Assembly (NCBI RefSeq): GCF_000764645.1
Contig: NZ_JRGK01000024.1
Coordinates: 1 to 64,000, forward strand
Origin: Aeromonas finlandensis
Lineage (GTDB): Bacteria; Pseudomonadota; Gammaproteobacteria; Enterobacterales; Aeromonadaceae
Direction of reading: 5' to 3'
Length of the DNA stretch: 64,000 nt
Shown: positions 29,324 to 39,309 of the stretch, piece after piece
Numbering within the stretch: position 1 is the first letter of the stretch
How the letters are laid out: every line of letters starts with the position of its first letter
Made by a program: the position numbers and the translations under genes
The notes under the pieces: generated by a model
The model's database searches: none
The model's input: only the letters and a program-made list of their open reading frames with translations
Told to the model about the DNA's origin: nothing

Positions 29324-31165
29324 TTACTCCCCCAGCATCGAGCGATCGCGCACCGCACCCTTGTCGGCGCTGGTAGCGAACATGGCGTAGGCGCGCAGGG
29401 CAAAGGAGACCTGGCGCTGACGATCGAGCGGCTTCCAGCCACGAGCCTCGACGGCGACACGGCGGGCAGCCAGCACGCTGTCGGCCACCTCCAGCACCAT
29501 GCTGCGAGCCGGAATGTTGATGCTGATGATGTCGCCATCCTCCACCAGACCGATGGTGCCGCCAGAGGCTGCTTCCGGCGAGACATGGCCGATGGAGAGG
29601 CCCGAGGTGCCGCCGGAGAAACGGCCATCGGTAATCAGGGCGCACGCCTTGCCCAATCCCATGGATTTCAGATAGGTGGTGGGGTAGAGCATCTCCTGCA
29701 TGCCGGGGCCCCCTTTCGGCCCTTCGTAGCGGATCACCACCACCTCGCCCGCTTTCACTGTGCCGTCGAGGATGCCGTTCACCGCGCTCTCCTGGCTCTC
29801 GAACACCCGGGCCGGGCCACGGAAGGTGAGGTTCTCCTCATCCACTCCGGCGGTCTTGACGATGGCGCCATTGACTGCGAGGTTGCCGGAGAGCACGGCG
29901 AGGCCGCCCTCCTGGCTGTAGGCGTTATCCAGCGAGCGGATGCAGCCCTCGGCTCTGTCCAGATCCAGCTCCGGCCAGCGGCAATCCTGACTGAACGCCT
30001 TGGTGGTGCGGATCCCGGCCGGGCCAGCGCGGTAGAAGTCCACCACCTCCTGACTCGGCTGGCGGCTGACGTCATATTCATTGAGCTGTTCGACAAGGGA
30101 GCAACCCAACACGGTGCGGGTATCGCCGTGTACCAGACCCGCTTTTTCCAACTGGCCCAGAATCGCCACCACGCCACCGGCGCGGTGCACATCTTCCATA
30201 TGGTACTTCTGGGTGGAGGGCGCCACCTTGCACAGCTGCGGCACCTTGCGGGACATGCGGTCGATGTCGGCCATGGTGAAGTCGACGCCCGCCTCCTGCG
30301 CAGCTGCCAGCAGGTGCAGCACGGTATTGGTGGAACCACCCATGGCGATATCCAGTGCCATGGCATTCTCGAACGCCGCCTTGGTGGCGATATTGCGCGG
30401 CAGGGCGGTCTCGTCATCCTGTTCATACCAGCGCTTGGCCAGGGTCACGATGCGTTGACCCGCCAGCTTGAACAGCTGCTCGCGATCGGCGTGGGTCGCC
30501 AGCATGGAGCCGTTGCCCGGCTGGGAGAGGCCGAGCGCTTCGGTCAGACAGTTCATGGAGTTGGCGGTAAACATGCCGGAGCAGGAGCCGCAGGTAGGGC
30601 AAGCGCTGCGCTCTACCTGTTCGCTCTGGGCGTCTGATACCTTGGGATCGGCGCCCTGAATCATGGCGTCCACCAGATCCAGCTTGATGATCTGATCGGA
30701 GAGCTTGGTCTTGCCCGCTTCCATCGGGCCACCGGAGACGAAAATGACCGGGATATTGATGCGCAGGGCGGCCATCAGCATCCCCGGGGTGATCTTGTCG
30801 CAGTTGGAGATACAGACCATGGCGTCGGCGCAGTGGGCGTTGACCATGTACTCCACCGAATCGGCAATCAGTTCACGCGACGGCAGGGAGTAGAGCATGC
30901 CGCCGTGGCCCATGGCGATGCCGTCATCCACCGCTATGGTGTTGAACTCCTTGGCCACCGCGCCTGCGGCTTCGATTTCGCGGGCCACCAGCTGGCCCAG
31001 ATCCTTGAGGTGGACGTGGCCCGGTACAAACTGGGTAAAGGAGTTGACCACGGCGATGATGGGTTTGCCGAAATCCTGATCGGTCATTCCGGTGGCACGC
31101 CACAGGGCGCGGGCCCCGGCCATGTTACGTCCGTGGGTGGTGGTGGCGGATCTCAACTTCGGCAT
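29324..31165 (-). CDS. ilvD: Dihydroxy-acid dehydratase
   Basis: 613 residues (E. coli 616). It dehydrates dihydroxyisovalerate and dihydroxymethylvalerate to the 2-keto acids in valine and isoleucine synthesis, using an Fe-S cluster and Mg2+. Cluster cysteines C122 ([11 protein letters not shown]) and C195 ([11 protein letters not shown]), and the DGRFSGG loop with the catalytic region near 520, are intact. Between ilvE and ilvA in the operon; 143 bases separate it from ilvE, the widest gap in the unit, containing a GC-rich hairpin. Confidence 0.98.
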   Translation of the reverse strand: MPKLRSATTTHGRNMAGARALWRATGMTDQDFGKPIIAVVNSFTQFVPGHVHLKDLGQLVAREIEAAGAVAKEFNTIAVDDGIAMGHGGMLYSLPSRELIADSVEYMVNAHCADAMVCISNCDKITPGMLMAALRINIPVIFVSGGPMEAGKTKLSDQIIKLDLVDAMIQGADPKVSDAQSEQVERSACPTCGSCSGMFTANSMNCLTEALGLSQPGNGSMLATHADREQLFKLAGQRIVTLAKRWYEQDDETALPRNIATKAAFENAMALDIAMGGSTNTVLHLLAAAQEAGVDFTMADIDRMSRKVPQLCKVAPSTQKYHMEDVHRAGGVVAILGQLEKAGLVHGDTRTVLGCSLVEQLNEYDVSRQPSQEVVDFYRAGPAGIRTTKAFSQDCRWPELDLDRAEGCIRSLDNAYSQEGGLAVLSGNLAVNGAIVKTAGVDEENLTFRGPARVFESQESAVNGILDGTVKAGEVVVIRYEGPKGGPGMQEMLYPTTYLKSMGLGKACALITDGRFSGGTSGLSIGHVSPEAASGGTIGLVEDGDIISINIPARSMVLEVADSVLAARRVAVEARGWKPLDRQRQVSFALRAYAMFATSADKGAVRDRSMLGE

Positions 31166-31280
31166 GTCTCTACTCCCTGAATACCCATATGGGCTCGATG
31201 CGTTATGCGGTGATGATACGAGTGGATCGGAATCGACCCTGGTGAAGACTCCTCTGGGAAGCTCTCACCGGAAGCGACTC

Positions 31281-31301
31281 GGGGAGGCATGGCGCCTCCC
31301 C
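31281..31301 (-). other. Intercistronic hairpin ilvE / ilvD
   Basis: GGGGAGGC / GCCTCCCC perfect arms around five bases, just past the ilvE stop. No T run, so more likely an RNA-stability element than a terminator. Confidence 0.55.
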
Positions 31302-31308
31302 TCTCTTA

Positions 31309-32253
31309 TCAGTCGTTGACTGGCGTCAGCCAGCCCCACTTGTCCTCGGTCTGACCGTTGAACAGGCCGAAGAAGGCGTTTTGCAACTGCTCGGTCACCG
31401 GGCCACGGCTGCCAGCGCCCACCTTCATCCGATCGACGGAGCGCACCGGGGTCACTTCGGCGGCCGTGCCGGTCATGAAGATTTCGTCCGCCACATAGAG
31501 CGCCTCGCGGGGCAGCGCCTGCTCGCGCACCTCGTAACCCAGATCGCGGGCCAGCGTCATGATGGTGTCGCGGGTGATACCGGGCAGGATGGCGGCGGTA
31601 GCGGGCGGGGTGAACAGCACGCCGTTCTTCACCAGAAACAGGTTCTCCCCCGCCCCTTCGCTCAGGTAGCCGTTCACGTCCAGCGCCAGCCCCTCGGCGA
31701 AGCCGTTGCGCTTGGCTTCGCGGCTGATCAGCTGGGATGACAAATAGTTGCCCCCCGCCTTGGCGCCGGTGGGAATGGTGTTGGGAGCGAGTCGGTTCCA
31801 AGAGGTGACGCAGACATCCACCCCATTTTTTAGCCCCTCTTCCCCCAGATAGGCGCCCCACGGCAGGGCAGCCACCATCAGGTCAGCCTTGGCATCCAGC
31901 GGCGGATGCAGCCCCAGCCCCACGTTGCCGACAAAGGCCAGCGGGCGCAGATAGCCGCTCTTCAGGCCGTTCTCGCGCACCACGGTGCGGCAGGCTTCAT
32001 TCACTTCGGACTCGCTGTAGGGGACGTCCATCCAGTAGATCTTGGCGGAGTCGAACAGGCGGCGGGTGTGCTCCTGCAGACGGAAGATGCAGGTGCCCTT
32101 GGGGGTGTCGTAGGCGCGCACACCCTCAAACACCGAGGAGCCGTAGTGCAGGGCGTGGCTCATGACGTGCACCTGGGCATCCTGCCAGGGCACCAGTTTG
32201 CCGTTGAACCAGATGTATTGGGGGTGAGTGGCGGATTGGGAAGGCTGTGACAT
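31309..32253 (-). CDS. ilvE: Branched-chain amino acid aminotransferase
   Basis: 314 residues (E. coli 309). Fold-type IV PLP enzyme catalysing the last step of valine, leucine and isoleucine synthesis. The HALHYGSSVFEGVRAY segment (33-48), the PLP lysine K165 in PTGAKAGGNY, and the GTAAEVTPV cofactor-binding stretch near 267-275 are clear. AAGGAG precedes the ATG. It begins 13 bases after the ilvM stop. Confidence 0.97.
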   Translation of the reverse strand: MSQPSQSATHPQYIWFNGKLVPWQDAQVHVMSHALHYGSSVFEGVRAYDTPKGTCIFRLQEHTRRLFDSAKIYWMDVPYSESEVNEACRTVVRENGLKSGYLRPLAFVGNVGLGLHPPLDAKADLMVAALPWGAYLGEEGLKNGVDVCVTSWNRLAPNTIPTGAKAGGNYLSSQLISREAKRNGFAEGLALDVNGYLSEGAGENLFLVKNGVLFTPPATAAILPGITRDTIMTLARDLGYEVREQALPREALYVADEIFMTGTAAEVTPVRSVDRMKVGAGSRGPVTEQLQNAFFGLFNGQTEDKWGWLTPVND

Positions 32254-32265
32254 TGGCTTGGCTCC

Positions 32266-32544
32266 TTAAGCTCTGATCCGGGGTTGCTGTTCCAGTGCAT
32301 CGACCCGGGAGACGTCCACCAGCTTCACCAGCTGGCTCCACAACTGTTGGATGGGACGCACCGACTCGACAGTAACCGTGATCCGCAGTTGTTGGCAATC
32401 CTGCTCCATATTCAAGGCGCAGAGATTGAAGCCGCGGTGACGCACCACCCGCAGCACCCGCTCCATCACTTCCGGTCTGGGCTGGGCGTGGATATGCAGG
32501 GTGTGCTGTGCAAATACTGGCTGGGCAAGGGTGTGCGGGTTCAT
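32266..32544 (-). CDS. ilvM: Acetolactate synthase II small (regulatory) subunit
   Basis: 92 residues (E. coli IlvM 87). A single ACT-like domain, [20 protein letters not shown] then NLCALNM, is seen. It pairs with IlvG to form acetohydroxyacid synthase II. The ATG at 32544 overlaps the ilvG stop as ATGA (32541-32544), the usual translational coupling of large and small subunits. Confidence 0.94.
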   Translation of the reverse strand: MNPHTLAQPVFAQHTLHIHAQPRPEVMERVLRVVRHRGFNLCALNMEQDCQQLRITVTVESVRPIQQLWSQLVKLVDVSRVDALEQQPRIRA

Positions 32545-34187
32545 GGGCGTTGCTCCATCATCTGGTGGTTGGCGACTCCCGGCGGAACCAGGGGCCAGAC
32601 GTTTTCTTCCTCTGAAATAGCCACATGCAGCAGGTAGGCGCCTTCGCTCTTCAGCAGGCGATCGAGGGCTCCGGCTATCTGCTCCTTGCATGTGATGGTC
32701 TCGCCGGGGATGCCGAAAGCAGCAGCCAGGGCGACGAAGTCGGGGTTGTCGGAGAGGATGGTCTCGCTGTAGCGGCCGTCGAAGAACAGCTCCTGCCACT
32801 GGCGCACCATGCCGAGGCGCTGGTTATCCAGCAGCACCATCTTCACCTTGAGCTGGGCCCGGCGGATGGTGCCGAGCTCTTGCACGTTCATCATGAAAGA
32901 GCCATCACCGCTCACCAGCACCACTTCATCCTCCGGGCGCGACATCTTGGCGCCGATGGCGGCGGGCAGACCAAAGCCCATGGTGCCGAGACCGGCGCTG
33001 GAGAGGTGGTTGCGCGGGCTGGTGAAGCGCATGTGCTGGGCTACCCACATCTGATGCTGACCCACGTCGCAGGCCACCACGCTGCTCTCCGGCAGCCGGG
33101 CAGAGAGCTGCTTGAGCAGAGCCGGGGCATAGATGGCCTGACCCGGATGGTCGTAGCGAAACGCATATTCGCGGGCCATGGCGGCACAGTGTTCACGCCA
33201 GGGGGCGATGTCGAGAGTCATGGCGAGGGCGGGCAACACCCGCTTGAGATCCGTGGTGATCCCCACCTCGGCGGCGCGGCGCTTGCCGAACTCGGCGGCA
33301 TCCACATCGAGATGGATCACTTTCGCCTCGGGGGCAAACTGCTCCAGCTTGCCTGTCACCCTGTCGTCGAAACGGGCGCCCACTACCAGCAGCAAGTCGC
33401 ACTGCTGCACCGCATAGTTGGCCGCCTTGGTGCCGTGCATGCCGAGCATGCCGAGGTAGACGGGGCTGTCGGGGTCAAGCGCGCCGATCCCCTTGAGGGT
33501 GGTGACCGCAGGCATGCCGGTGGCGGCGGCAAAGTCGCGCAACTGCTGCTCGGCATTGGCCATGCCCACTCCGCCACCGACGTAAAGCACCGGACGCTCG
33601 GCTGCGGCGATCAGAGTGCGGGCTGCGGCCAACTCCGAGGGGTTGAGCGCCTCTGGCTCTTCCACCGCAAACAGTGGGCTCTGGGGCGGCACGGCCGCAA
33701 GTTGCACATCCTTGGGAAAATCGATCAGCACCGGACCCGGACGCCCTTCGGTGGCGATGACGAAGGCTTCTGCCAGCACCCGCCCCAGATCGGCGGCATC
33801 GGTCACCATGAAGGAGTGCTTGGTACAGGAGAGGGACATGCCGAGCACGTCGACCTCCTGAAACGCATCGGTACCGATGGCGGAACAGGGCACCTGACCG
33901 CTGATGGCCACCAGCGGCACAGAATCGAGCAGCGCCTCCGCCAGACCGGTCACCAGATTGGTAGCGCCGGGGCCGGAGGTGGCGATACAGACCCCCACCT
34001 GACCGGAGGCGCGGGCATAACCGACCGCCGCCATGGCGGCACCCTGCTCGTGGCGGCAGAGCTGATGGGCCAGACCACCGTCATACAGGGCATCGTAGAC
34101 CGGCATGATGGCCCCGCCCGGGTAACCAAACACCTGGGTCACACCCTGTTTCTTGAGAGCCTGTACCAAAAACTGCGCGCCGTTCAT
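32541..34187 (-). CDS. ilvG: Acetolactate synthase II large subunit
   Basis: 548 residues, the length of functional IlvG (E. coli K-12 ilvG is frameshifted; this copy is open throughout). TPP enzyme: [12 protein letters not shown] (about 20-31), the active-site Glu in [10 protein letters not shown] (about 45-54), FAD-binding middle domain, and the [17 protein letters not shown]/Mg motif near 429-442. It joins two pyruvates, or pyruvate and 2-oxobutanoate. The start at 34187 is chosen because the longer open frame upstream runs into the attenuator and leader peptide. Confidence 0.97.
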   Translation of the reverse strand: MNGAQFLVQALKKQGVTQVFGYPGGAIMPVYDALYDGGLAHQLCRHEQGAAMAAVGYARASGQVGVCIATSGPGATNLVTGLAEALLDSVPLVAISGQVPCSAIGTDAFQEVDVLGMSLSCTKHSFMVTDAADLGRVLAEAFVIATEGRPGPVLIDFPKDVQLAAVPPQSPLFAVEEPEALNPSELAAARTLIAAAERPVLYVGGGVGMANAEQQLRDFAAATGMPAVTTLKGIGALDPDSPVYLGMLGMHGTKAANYAVQQCDLLLVVGARFDDRVTGKLEQFAPEAKVIHLDVDAAEFGKRRAAEVGITTDLKRVLPALAMTLDIAPWREHCAAMAREYAFRYDHPGQAIYAPALLKQLSARLPESSVVACDVGQHQMWVAQHMRFTSPRNHLSSAGLGTMGFGLPAAIGAKMSRPEDEVVLVSGDGSFMMNVQELGTIRRAQLKVKMVLLDNQRLGMVRQWQELFFDGRYSETILSDNPDFVALAAAFGIPGETITCKEQIAGALDRLLKSEGAYLLHVAISEEENVWPLVPPGVANHQMMEQRP

Positions 34188-34211
34188 GTGGAAAATCCTG
34201 TCCTTTGGTCG

Positions 34212-34243
34212 AAAAAAAACCCCCGAGCTGTGAGGCTCGGGGG
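34212..34243 (-). terminator. ilv operon attenuator terminator
   Basis: CCCCCGAGC / GCTCGGGGG arms (34220-34228, 34235-34243) followed on the minus strand by eight T. It lies between the ilvL leader frame and ilvG, the position of the known ilvGMEDA attenuator, and should form when Ile, Val and Leu tRNAs are charged. Confidence 0.95.
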
Positions 34244-34273
34244 TCGCTTGTTTCGTTCTGTCCGGTGGTGGGT

Positions 34274-34372
34274 CTATCCCTTGTTCCGTGCAGCTAAACG
34301 AGCCCCGAGCGGTGAGATAATAATCACCACTAGGACCACAATAATGCTGACGAAACGGGAGGCCATGTTCAT
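34274..34372 (-). CDS. ilvL: ilv operon leader peptide
   Basis: 32 codons, the same length as E. coli Ilv[15 protein letters not shown] then [13 protein letters not shown] and NKG. Eleven of residues 8-19 are Ile, Val or Leu, the codon run on which the ribosome stalls when branched-chain aminoacyl-tRNA is scarce. The attenuator hairpin starts about 30 bases after its stop. A second ATG two codons in could be used instead. Confidence 0.92.
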   Translation of the reverse strand: MNMASRFVSIIVVLVVIIISPLGARLAARNKG

Positions 34373-34571
34373 AGTTACAACCGGAAATCCTGTGAAATTG
34401 AGGCGGTTTGTACCGCGAATGGCTATTAGAACTAGCACGGTGATTTTTATTGGGCAAGCCTTTTTTCTGTGACAACCCACTGATTTTGGCTATTCCTCAG
34501 CCGGAACTCTGGAATAAAAAACCAACAATAAGCAGTTAGTCAGAACATATATCAACTCAAGGACGGGATTT

Positions 34572-36086
34572 ATGTCATTAGCTGTGGTTTATAGCCGTGC
34601 CAGCCTCGGGATCGCGGCCCCGCAAGTTACAGTGGAAGTTCACCTCTCCAACGGCCTGCCCGCCTTCAACATGGTTGGCCTGCCGGAAACCTCGGTGAAG
34701 GAGTCACGGGATCGGGTGCGCAGCGCCCTGCTCAACGGCAATTTCGAGTTCCCGAGCAAGCACATCACCGTCAATCTGGCACCCGCTGACCTGCCCAAAG
34801 AGGGTGGCCGTTTCGATCTGGCCATCGCCATCGGCATTCTCGCCGCTTCCAAGCAGATACCTGTAAAATACCTGCTCGATCACGAATTTTTGGGGGAGTT
34901 GGCCCTGACCGGCGAGATCCGCCCCGTGCTCGGGGTGCTGCCTGCTGTGCTCGCCTGCCGCGATGCGGGGCGCACTCTGCTGGTGCCGCGGGAAAACGGC
35001 CCGGAAGCCTCCCTCATTCAGGATGCCGAGGTGCGCACCGCCCACCAGTTGCTGGCCGTCACCGCCTGGCTGGCAGGCCAGTACGAGCTGCCACTGCCAG
35101 ATCCACAAAGCACGGAGAGCCTGCCCGATGTGCCGGATCTGCAGGATGTGATCGGCCAGTCCCAAGCCAAACGGGCACTGGAGATCGCCGCCGCCGGTAG
35201 CCACAACCTGCTGTTCATCGGCCCGCCCGGCACCGGCAAGAGCATGCTGGCGAGTCGTCTGCCAGGCATTCTGCCACCGCTGAGCGAACAGGAAGCGCAA
35301 CAGACCGCCGCCATCCACTCCATCGGCGGCCTGACCCCGCGCGCCGGTCACTGGCACCACAGGCCATACCGCACGCCGCACCACAGCGCCTCCGCCGTCG
35401 CGCTGGTGGGGGGCGGCAGCCACCCAAGGCCCGGCGAAATTTCGTTGGCCCACAACGGGGTGCTGTTTTTGGACGAGCTGCCCGAATTTGAGCGCAAGGT
35501 ACTCGACTCCCTGCGTGAACCGCTGGAGACGGGCCACATCACCATCAGCCGGGCCGCCCGTCAGGTAGATTTTCCAGCCCGCTTCCAGCTGGTCGGTGCC
35601 ATGAATCCCAGCCCATGCGGCCACTATGGCGACGGCCAGACCCGCTCCAGCCCGGATCAGATCCTGCGCTACCTCGGCAAACTCTCCGGCCCCTTTCTCG
35701 ACCGGTTCGACCTGACGGTGGAGGTGCCACTGTTGCCCAAGGGGAGTCTGACCGGCAAGGCGGAGCGGGGGGAGTCGAGCCAGCAGATCCGCGATCGGGT
35801 ACTGGCGGCGCGGGAGCGAATGCTCGGCCGCAATGGCAAACTCAACAACCTGCTGGATAGTCGCGAGATAGAGGATATTTGCAGACTATCGCCGCAAGAT
35901 GCCGAATTTTTGGAGAATGCCATCCAGAAGCTGGGGCTCAGCATCCGGGCCTGGCACCGCATTTTGCGGGTGTCGCGCACCATCGCCGATCTGGCAGGGC
36001 AACCGGCTATCGGCAAGGAGCATCTCATCGAGGCGCTCGGTTATCGCGCCATGGATCGGCTGCTGTCGCGGCTGCGCAGCGGATGA
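34572..36086 (+). CDS. comM: ComM/YifB, AAA+ branch-migration helicase
   Basis: 504 residues. N-terminal Lon-protease-like domain (about 20-145, with NLAPADLPKEGGRFDLAIA), Mg-chelatase-type AAA+ core with Walker A GPPGTGKS near 217-224 and Walker B VLFLDELPEF near 298-307, and the C-terminal Mg_chelatase_C domain. ComM is the hexameric helicase that extends recombination during natural transformation; relatives without competence also carry it. It is divergent from the ilv operon, as in E. coli (yifB). No competence gene is adjacent. Confidence 0.95.
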   Translation: MSLAVVYSRASLGIAAPQVTVEVHLSNGLPAFNMVGLPETSVKESRDRVRSALLNGNFEFPSKHITVNLAPADLPKEGGRFDLAIAIGILAASKQIPVKYLLDHEFLGELALTGEIRPVLGVLPAVLACRDAGRTLLVPRENGPEASLIQDAEVRTAHQLLAVTAWLAGQYELPLPDPQSTESLPDVPDLQDVIGQSQAKRALEIAAAGSHNLLFIGPPGTGKSMLASRLPGILPPLSEQEAQQTAAIHSIGGLTPRAGHWHHRPYRTPHHSASAVALVGGGSHPRPGEISLAHNGVLFLDELPEFERKVLDSLREPLETGHITISRAARQVDFPARFQLVGAMNPSPCGHYGDGQTRSSPDQILRYLGKLSGPFLDRFDLTVEVPLLPKGSLTGKAERGESSQQIRDRVLAARERMLGRNGKLNNLLDSREIEDICRLSPQDAEFLENAIQKLGLSIRAWHRILRVSRTIADLAGQPAIGKEHLIEALGYRAMDRLLSRLRSG

Positions 36087-36222
36087 ATAGGCTGCATTGC
36101 GCGAAGTGAGTCCCTTGCTACCGATAGCTCTCTACATGGTCTCGCGAGCCATCGGCTGATATTATGGCCACAGATCTGACCACTTTATGGCCCTTTATCG
36201 ACAGCAAGACGGACCCTAACTC

Positions 36223-37122
36223 ATGCCCAACAAGCTGACAGAGCGACTGCGCGGCAGCCTCTCCACCCTGCTCTATTTTTTCAACACCCTCTTCTGGTTT
36301 ATCCCCATCTTCTTGCTGGGTCTGCTCAAGCTGCCGCTACCGCTCAAGGGGTGGCGAACCCTCTGCAATGCCCTGCTGGATGGCTGTGCCAGCTGCTGGA
36401 TCGGTTTCAACAATCTGATCCAGAAAACCATCATCAAAACACCTTTCGAGGTGGTCGGAGTGGACAAAGGGCGCCGGAATGAGTGGTATATGGTGATTGC
36501 CAACCATCAATCCTGGGTCGACATACTGGTACTGCAGCGGGTTTTTAACCAAAAAATCCCCTTCCTGAAGTTTTTCCTCAAGAAAGAGCTGATTTGGGTA
36601 CCTTTTCTCGGTCTGGCATGGTGGGCGCTCGACTTTCCCTTCATGCGGCGATATTCCAGGAAATTTCTGGAAAAACACCCCCATCTGAAGGGAAAAGACA
36701 TAGAGACAACCCGTAAAGCCTGTGCCAGGTTCCGCCACATTCCGGTGAGTGTGATGAACTTCGTCGAAGGCACCCGCTTCACCGGCAGCAAGCATCAGAA
36801 GCAGGGATCGCCCTATCGTCACCTGCTCCACCCGAAAGCAGGCGGCATCGCTTTTACCCTGGCAGCCATGGGTGACCAGTTGCATCAACTGGTGGATGTC
36901 ACCATCGCCTATCCGGACGGCATCCCCAGCTACTGGGACTTTATGTGCGGCCGGGTCGGGCAAATCAAGGTTCAGGTCCGCTATTTGCCGATCGACCGCA
37001 AGCTGGTGGGGGATTACTTCAATGACCCCGAGTTCCAACAAGAGTTTCAACAGTGGTTGAACGGGATCTGGCACGAGAAGGACCAGACCCTGAGCCAACT
37101 GCTGGCAACCAAGGCGCAGTAG
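36223..37122 (+). CDS. YihG-like lysophosphatidic acid acyltransferase (first of two)
   Basis: 299 residues. One or two N-terminal membrane helices (about 15-38), then a PlsC-type domain with the catalytic H-X4-D in NHQSWVD (94-100), the substrate-binding FVEGTRF (180-186) and the conserved PFMRRYSRKFL (139-149). It probably acylates 1-acyl-glycerol-3-phosphate in the inner membrane, like E. coli YihG. The second copy starts 7 bases after its stop. It aligns with that copy without gaps from about residue 85 to 190, so they are tandem duplicates. The yihD-srkA-dsbA genes nearby keep the E. coli yihG neighbourhood. Confidence 0.88.
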   Translation: MPNKLTERLRGSLSTLLYFFNTLFWFIPIFLLGLLKLPLPLKGWRTLCNALLDGCASCWIGFNNLIQKTIIKTPFEVVGVDKGRRNEWYMVIANHQSWVDILVLQRVFNQKIPFLKFFLKKELIWVPFLGLAWWALDFPFMRRYSRKFLEKHPHLKGKDIETTRKACARFRHIPVSVMNFVEGTRFTGSKHQKQGSPYRHLLHPKAGGIAFTLAAMGDQLHQLVDVTIAYPDGIPSYWDFMCGRVGQIKVQVRYLPIDRKLVGDYFNDPEFQQEFQQWLNGIWHEKDQTLSQLLATKAQ

Positions 37123-37128
37123 AGATCC

Positions 37129-38094
37129 ATGCTAACCCTGCTTCCCGGCCCGCTGGTGCTGATCATCAGCGCAGGCCTGACCATCCTGTTCACCGCCTTG
37201 TGCGCCAGCCTGATCCTGCTGGTATCGCTGGCCAAACTGCTGCTGCCGATCCCGGCCTTTGGCCGCGCCTGCAGCCGCCTCAACAACCGCTTCATGCGCC
37301 TGTGGCTGGCCTGCAATGCGCTGGTGATCCGTCTCACGATGCGCATCGACTGGCAGATCGAAGATAAGACCCGACTGCGCAAGGATGGCTGGTACCTCGT
37401 CATCAGCAACCACATGAGCTGGACCGACATAGTGGTGCTGGGTCACCTGTTCCGGGATCGGCTACCGGTGCCCAAGTTCTTTATGAAGCACGAGCTGATC
37501 TACATCCCGCTGCTGGGGCTCGCCTGCTGGGGGCTCGACATGCCCTTTATGCGCCGCTATTCACGGGAATTCTTGCTGCGCAACCCGCACCTGCGCGGCA
37601 AGGATATCGAGACCACTCGCAATGCCTGCGGGAAGTTTCGCCACATCCCCACCACCGTCATCAACTTTGTGGAAGGGACCCGCTTCACCGAGCAGAAACG
37701 GGATGCCGCCCGCTCCCGCTATCGTCACCTGATGCCGCCCAAAGCGGCGGGACTGGCCTTCACGCTGGCAGCCATGGGCGAGCAGTTTGATAGTCTGATC
37801 AACGTCACCATCCGCTATCCGGACAACGCCGAGACCCCGTTCAAGGACTTCCTGATGGGACGGGTAAAACGCATTCAGGTGCGGATTGAGGAGCTGCCGG
37901 TGGATGAGGCGCTGGTTGGCGACTACTTCAATGACAAGCAGTTCAAGCGGGGTTTTCAGGAGTGGCTAAACCAGCGCTGGCAGGAGAAGGACGAGGTGCT
38001 GGAGGGGTGGCAGAGCGGTCAAGCGCCGCTGCCGGTTGCCGCCAAATCCGGGGAGGAGTCCAAAGAGAGTGCCGAGGCCAACTCGACCAACTGA
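37129..38094 (+). CDS. YihG-like acyltransferase (second of two)
   Basis: 321 residues. N-terminal hydrophobic region (about 5-42), catalytic NHMSWTD (94-100) and FVEGTRFTEQKR (180-191) intact. A longer acidic and Ser/Glu-rich C-terminus (about 285-321) is not shared with the first copy. The last 76 bases overlap, on the opposite strand, the 3' end of the DUF523 gene. Both copies keep the active-site residues, so they are likely to differ in acyl-chain or substrate preference rather than one being dead. Confidence 0.88.
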   Translation: MLTLLPGPLVLIISAGLTILFTALCASLILLVSLAKLLLPIPAFGRACSRLNNRFMRLWLACNALVIRLTMRIDWQIEDKTRLRKDGWYLVISNHMSWTDIVVLGHLFRDRLPVPKFFMKHELIYIPLLGLACWGLDMPFMRRYSREFLLRNPHLRGKDIETTRNACGKFRHIPTTVINFVEGTRFTEQKRDAARSRYRHLMPPKAAGLAFTLAAMGEQFDSLINVTIRYPDNAETPFKDFLMGRVKRIQVRIEELPVDEALVGDYFNDKQFKRGFQEWLNQRWQEKDEVLEGWQSGQAPLPVAAKSGEESKESAEANSTN

Positions 38095-38525
38095 TCCTCA
38101 GAAAAGACCGCAATCCCGTGGCGGCGCAGCAGCGCAGTGGTCTTGCCCTCGCCCGCCACAGAGACACCCTCGAAGCGGCCGTTATAAATACGGCCGCTGC
38201 CACATGAAGGGCTCCCCTCTTTCAGCAGGGCGAAGCGAATGCCCTGCGCCTGACAGATTTCCAGCGCCAGCTCGGCGCCGCGCTCAAACTCGGCGGTCAC
38301 ATCCAGCCCGCTCGCCGTCACCACCCGCTCACCCTGCTGCTCGGCAGGGGGCCGCGGGGTCGGCAAACCGCCCGCCACTTCGGGGCAGAAGGCCAGCGCC
38401 CGACCTTCGGCACCCAGCGTACTCAGCCAGTCGCTGACAATCCCCTTGCTCTGGCCGTCGTAACGCACCGGCTGACCCAACAAGCAGGCGCTTACCAGCA
38501 CCTTGTGCACGCTGGTCTCACTCAT
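38019..38525 (-). CDS. DUF523 family protein
   Basis: 168 residues from the ATG at 38525 (GGGGGAG just upstream). DUF523 motifs: KVLVSACLLGQPVRYDG at 8-24, FCPEVAGGLPTPRPPAE at about 51-67, and KEGSPSCGSGRIYNG at about 106-120, with conserved cysteines that may bind metal or an Fe-S cluster. Function of the family is unknown. The 3' end overlaps the convergent acyltransferase gene by 76 bases, and the start overlaps the stop of a short DUF523-like frame (ATGA), which in turn overlaps nrtR. Confidence 0.88.
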   Translation of the reverse strand: MSETSVHKVLVSACLLGQPVRYDGQSKGIVSDWLSTLGAEGRALAFCPEVAGGLPTPRPPAEQQGERVVTASGLDVTAEFERGAELALEICQAQGIRFALLKEGSPSCGSGRIYNGRFEGVSVAGEGKTTALLRRHGIAVFSEDQLVELASALSLDSSPDLAATGSGA

Positions 38526-38626
38526 GCTTTGCTCCCCCACTGGCTAAAACCTGGGCCATCGTAACGCAACGAACATGGACCCAGCAGACAAGCACTCACC
38601 AACACTCGAACGGGATTCGCACTCAC
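38522..38626 (-). CDS. 34-codon frame resembling the DUF523 N-terminus
   Basis: Starts with GTG at 38626 (overlapping the nrtR stop as GTGA) and stops at 38522 (overlapping the DUF523 start as ATGA). Its product begins MSANPVRVLVSACLLGPC and continues SLRYDGPG, closely matching residues 8-24 of the intact DUF523 protein that follows (VLVSACLLGQPVRYDG). It then ends after ten unrelated residues. It is probably the remnant of a partial duplication or of a second DUF523 gene, kept in a position where it couples translation of nrtR to the DUF523 gene. Confidence 0.7.
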   Translation of the reverse strand: MSANPVRVLVSACLLGPCSLRYDGPGFSQWGSKA

Positions 38627-39273
38627 GCTTCCGCTCCATGCATCACCTGATCGAACATCACGCAGCAGGGACTCTCCAGCCGGTAGAGAATGGCGGGGCG
38701 CTGTTTGCCGGTGCGCTTGCGGCCGGTATCCACCAGAATGTCGGCACGATGGATCCGCTTGCGAAAGGCCGCCGTATTCATCGGTGTTTGCAGGATGATT
38801 TCGAAGGTGCGCTGCACCTCGGAGAGGGTGAACTCGGGCCCCAGCAGTTGCAGCGGCAGGGTGCTGTAGCGGCTCTTGATCCGCAGCCGCTCCAGCCCCT
38901 TGGCGATGAGCTGGACATGGTCGAAGGCGAGGCTCAGCCCCGGCAAGTTGGCGAGCGGATGCCAGCAGCCGTGGATCGCTTCCACTTCCGGATCCACCAG
39001 GCAGAGATAGACCAGGGTCGTGGACCAGCCGCGGGGATCCCGCTCCAGATTGCCGAGGGTGCAGACCTGCTCGCTGTAGCAGTGACCGAGCCCCCACTCC
39101 GCCAGCAGCCGGCGCTGGGCGGCATCCAGATCCCGATCCCGGGTCTCATCGATGCGCAGCGCCGGCAGTTGCCAGCAGTGGGCAAAGGGAGGGCGATCAC
39201 GGGTCTCGAGCAGCAGCTCGAGCCGCTCCTCATGCAACCGCAGCACCACCATATCCAGACTCATTCTCAGCAT
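38623..39273 (-). CDS. nrtR: NrtR, Nudix-related regulator of NAD metabolism
   Basis: 216 residues. The N-terminal half is a Nudix fold whose catalytic box is degenerate (no GX5EX7REUXEEXGU), and the C-terminal half (about 145-216) is a winged helix with FTLSEVQRTFE and NTAAFRKRIHRADIL, as in NrtR repressors, which sense ADP-ribose. It is divergent from pncA, and pncB follows pncA, exactly the salvage genes that NrtR controls in other bacteria. This context makes the call firm, though a Nudix hydrolase label is common for such proteins. Confidence 0.88.
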   Translation of the reverse strand: MLRMSLDMVVLRLHEERLELLLETRDRPPFAHCWQLPALRIDETRDRDLDAAQRRLLAEWGLGHCYSEQVCTLGNLERDPRGWSTTLVYLCLVDPEVEAIHGCWHPLANLPGLSLAFDHVQLIAKGLERLRIKSRYSTLPLQLLGPEFTLSEVQRTFEIILQTPMNTAAFRKRIHRADILVDTGRKRTGKQRPAILYRLESPCCVMFDQVMHGAEA

Positions 39274-39309
39274 GCCGATCGCCCTGCTCGCCTTCCATTA
39301 ATGTTTGGT

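Noticed and set aside
32625-34472. 615-codon open frame antisense to ilvG
   Set aside because: It covers ilvG, the attenuator and the ilvL leader, all of which are well supported on the minus strand.
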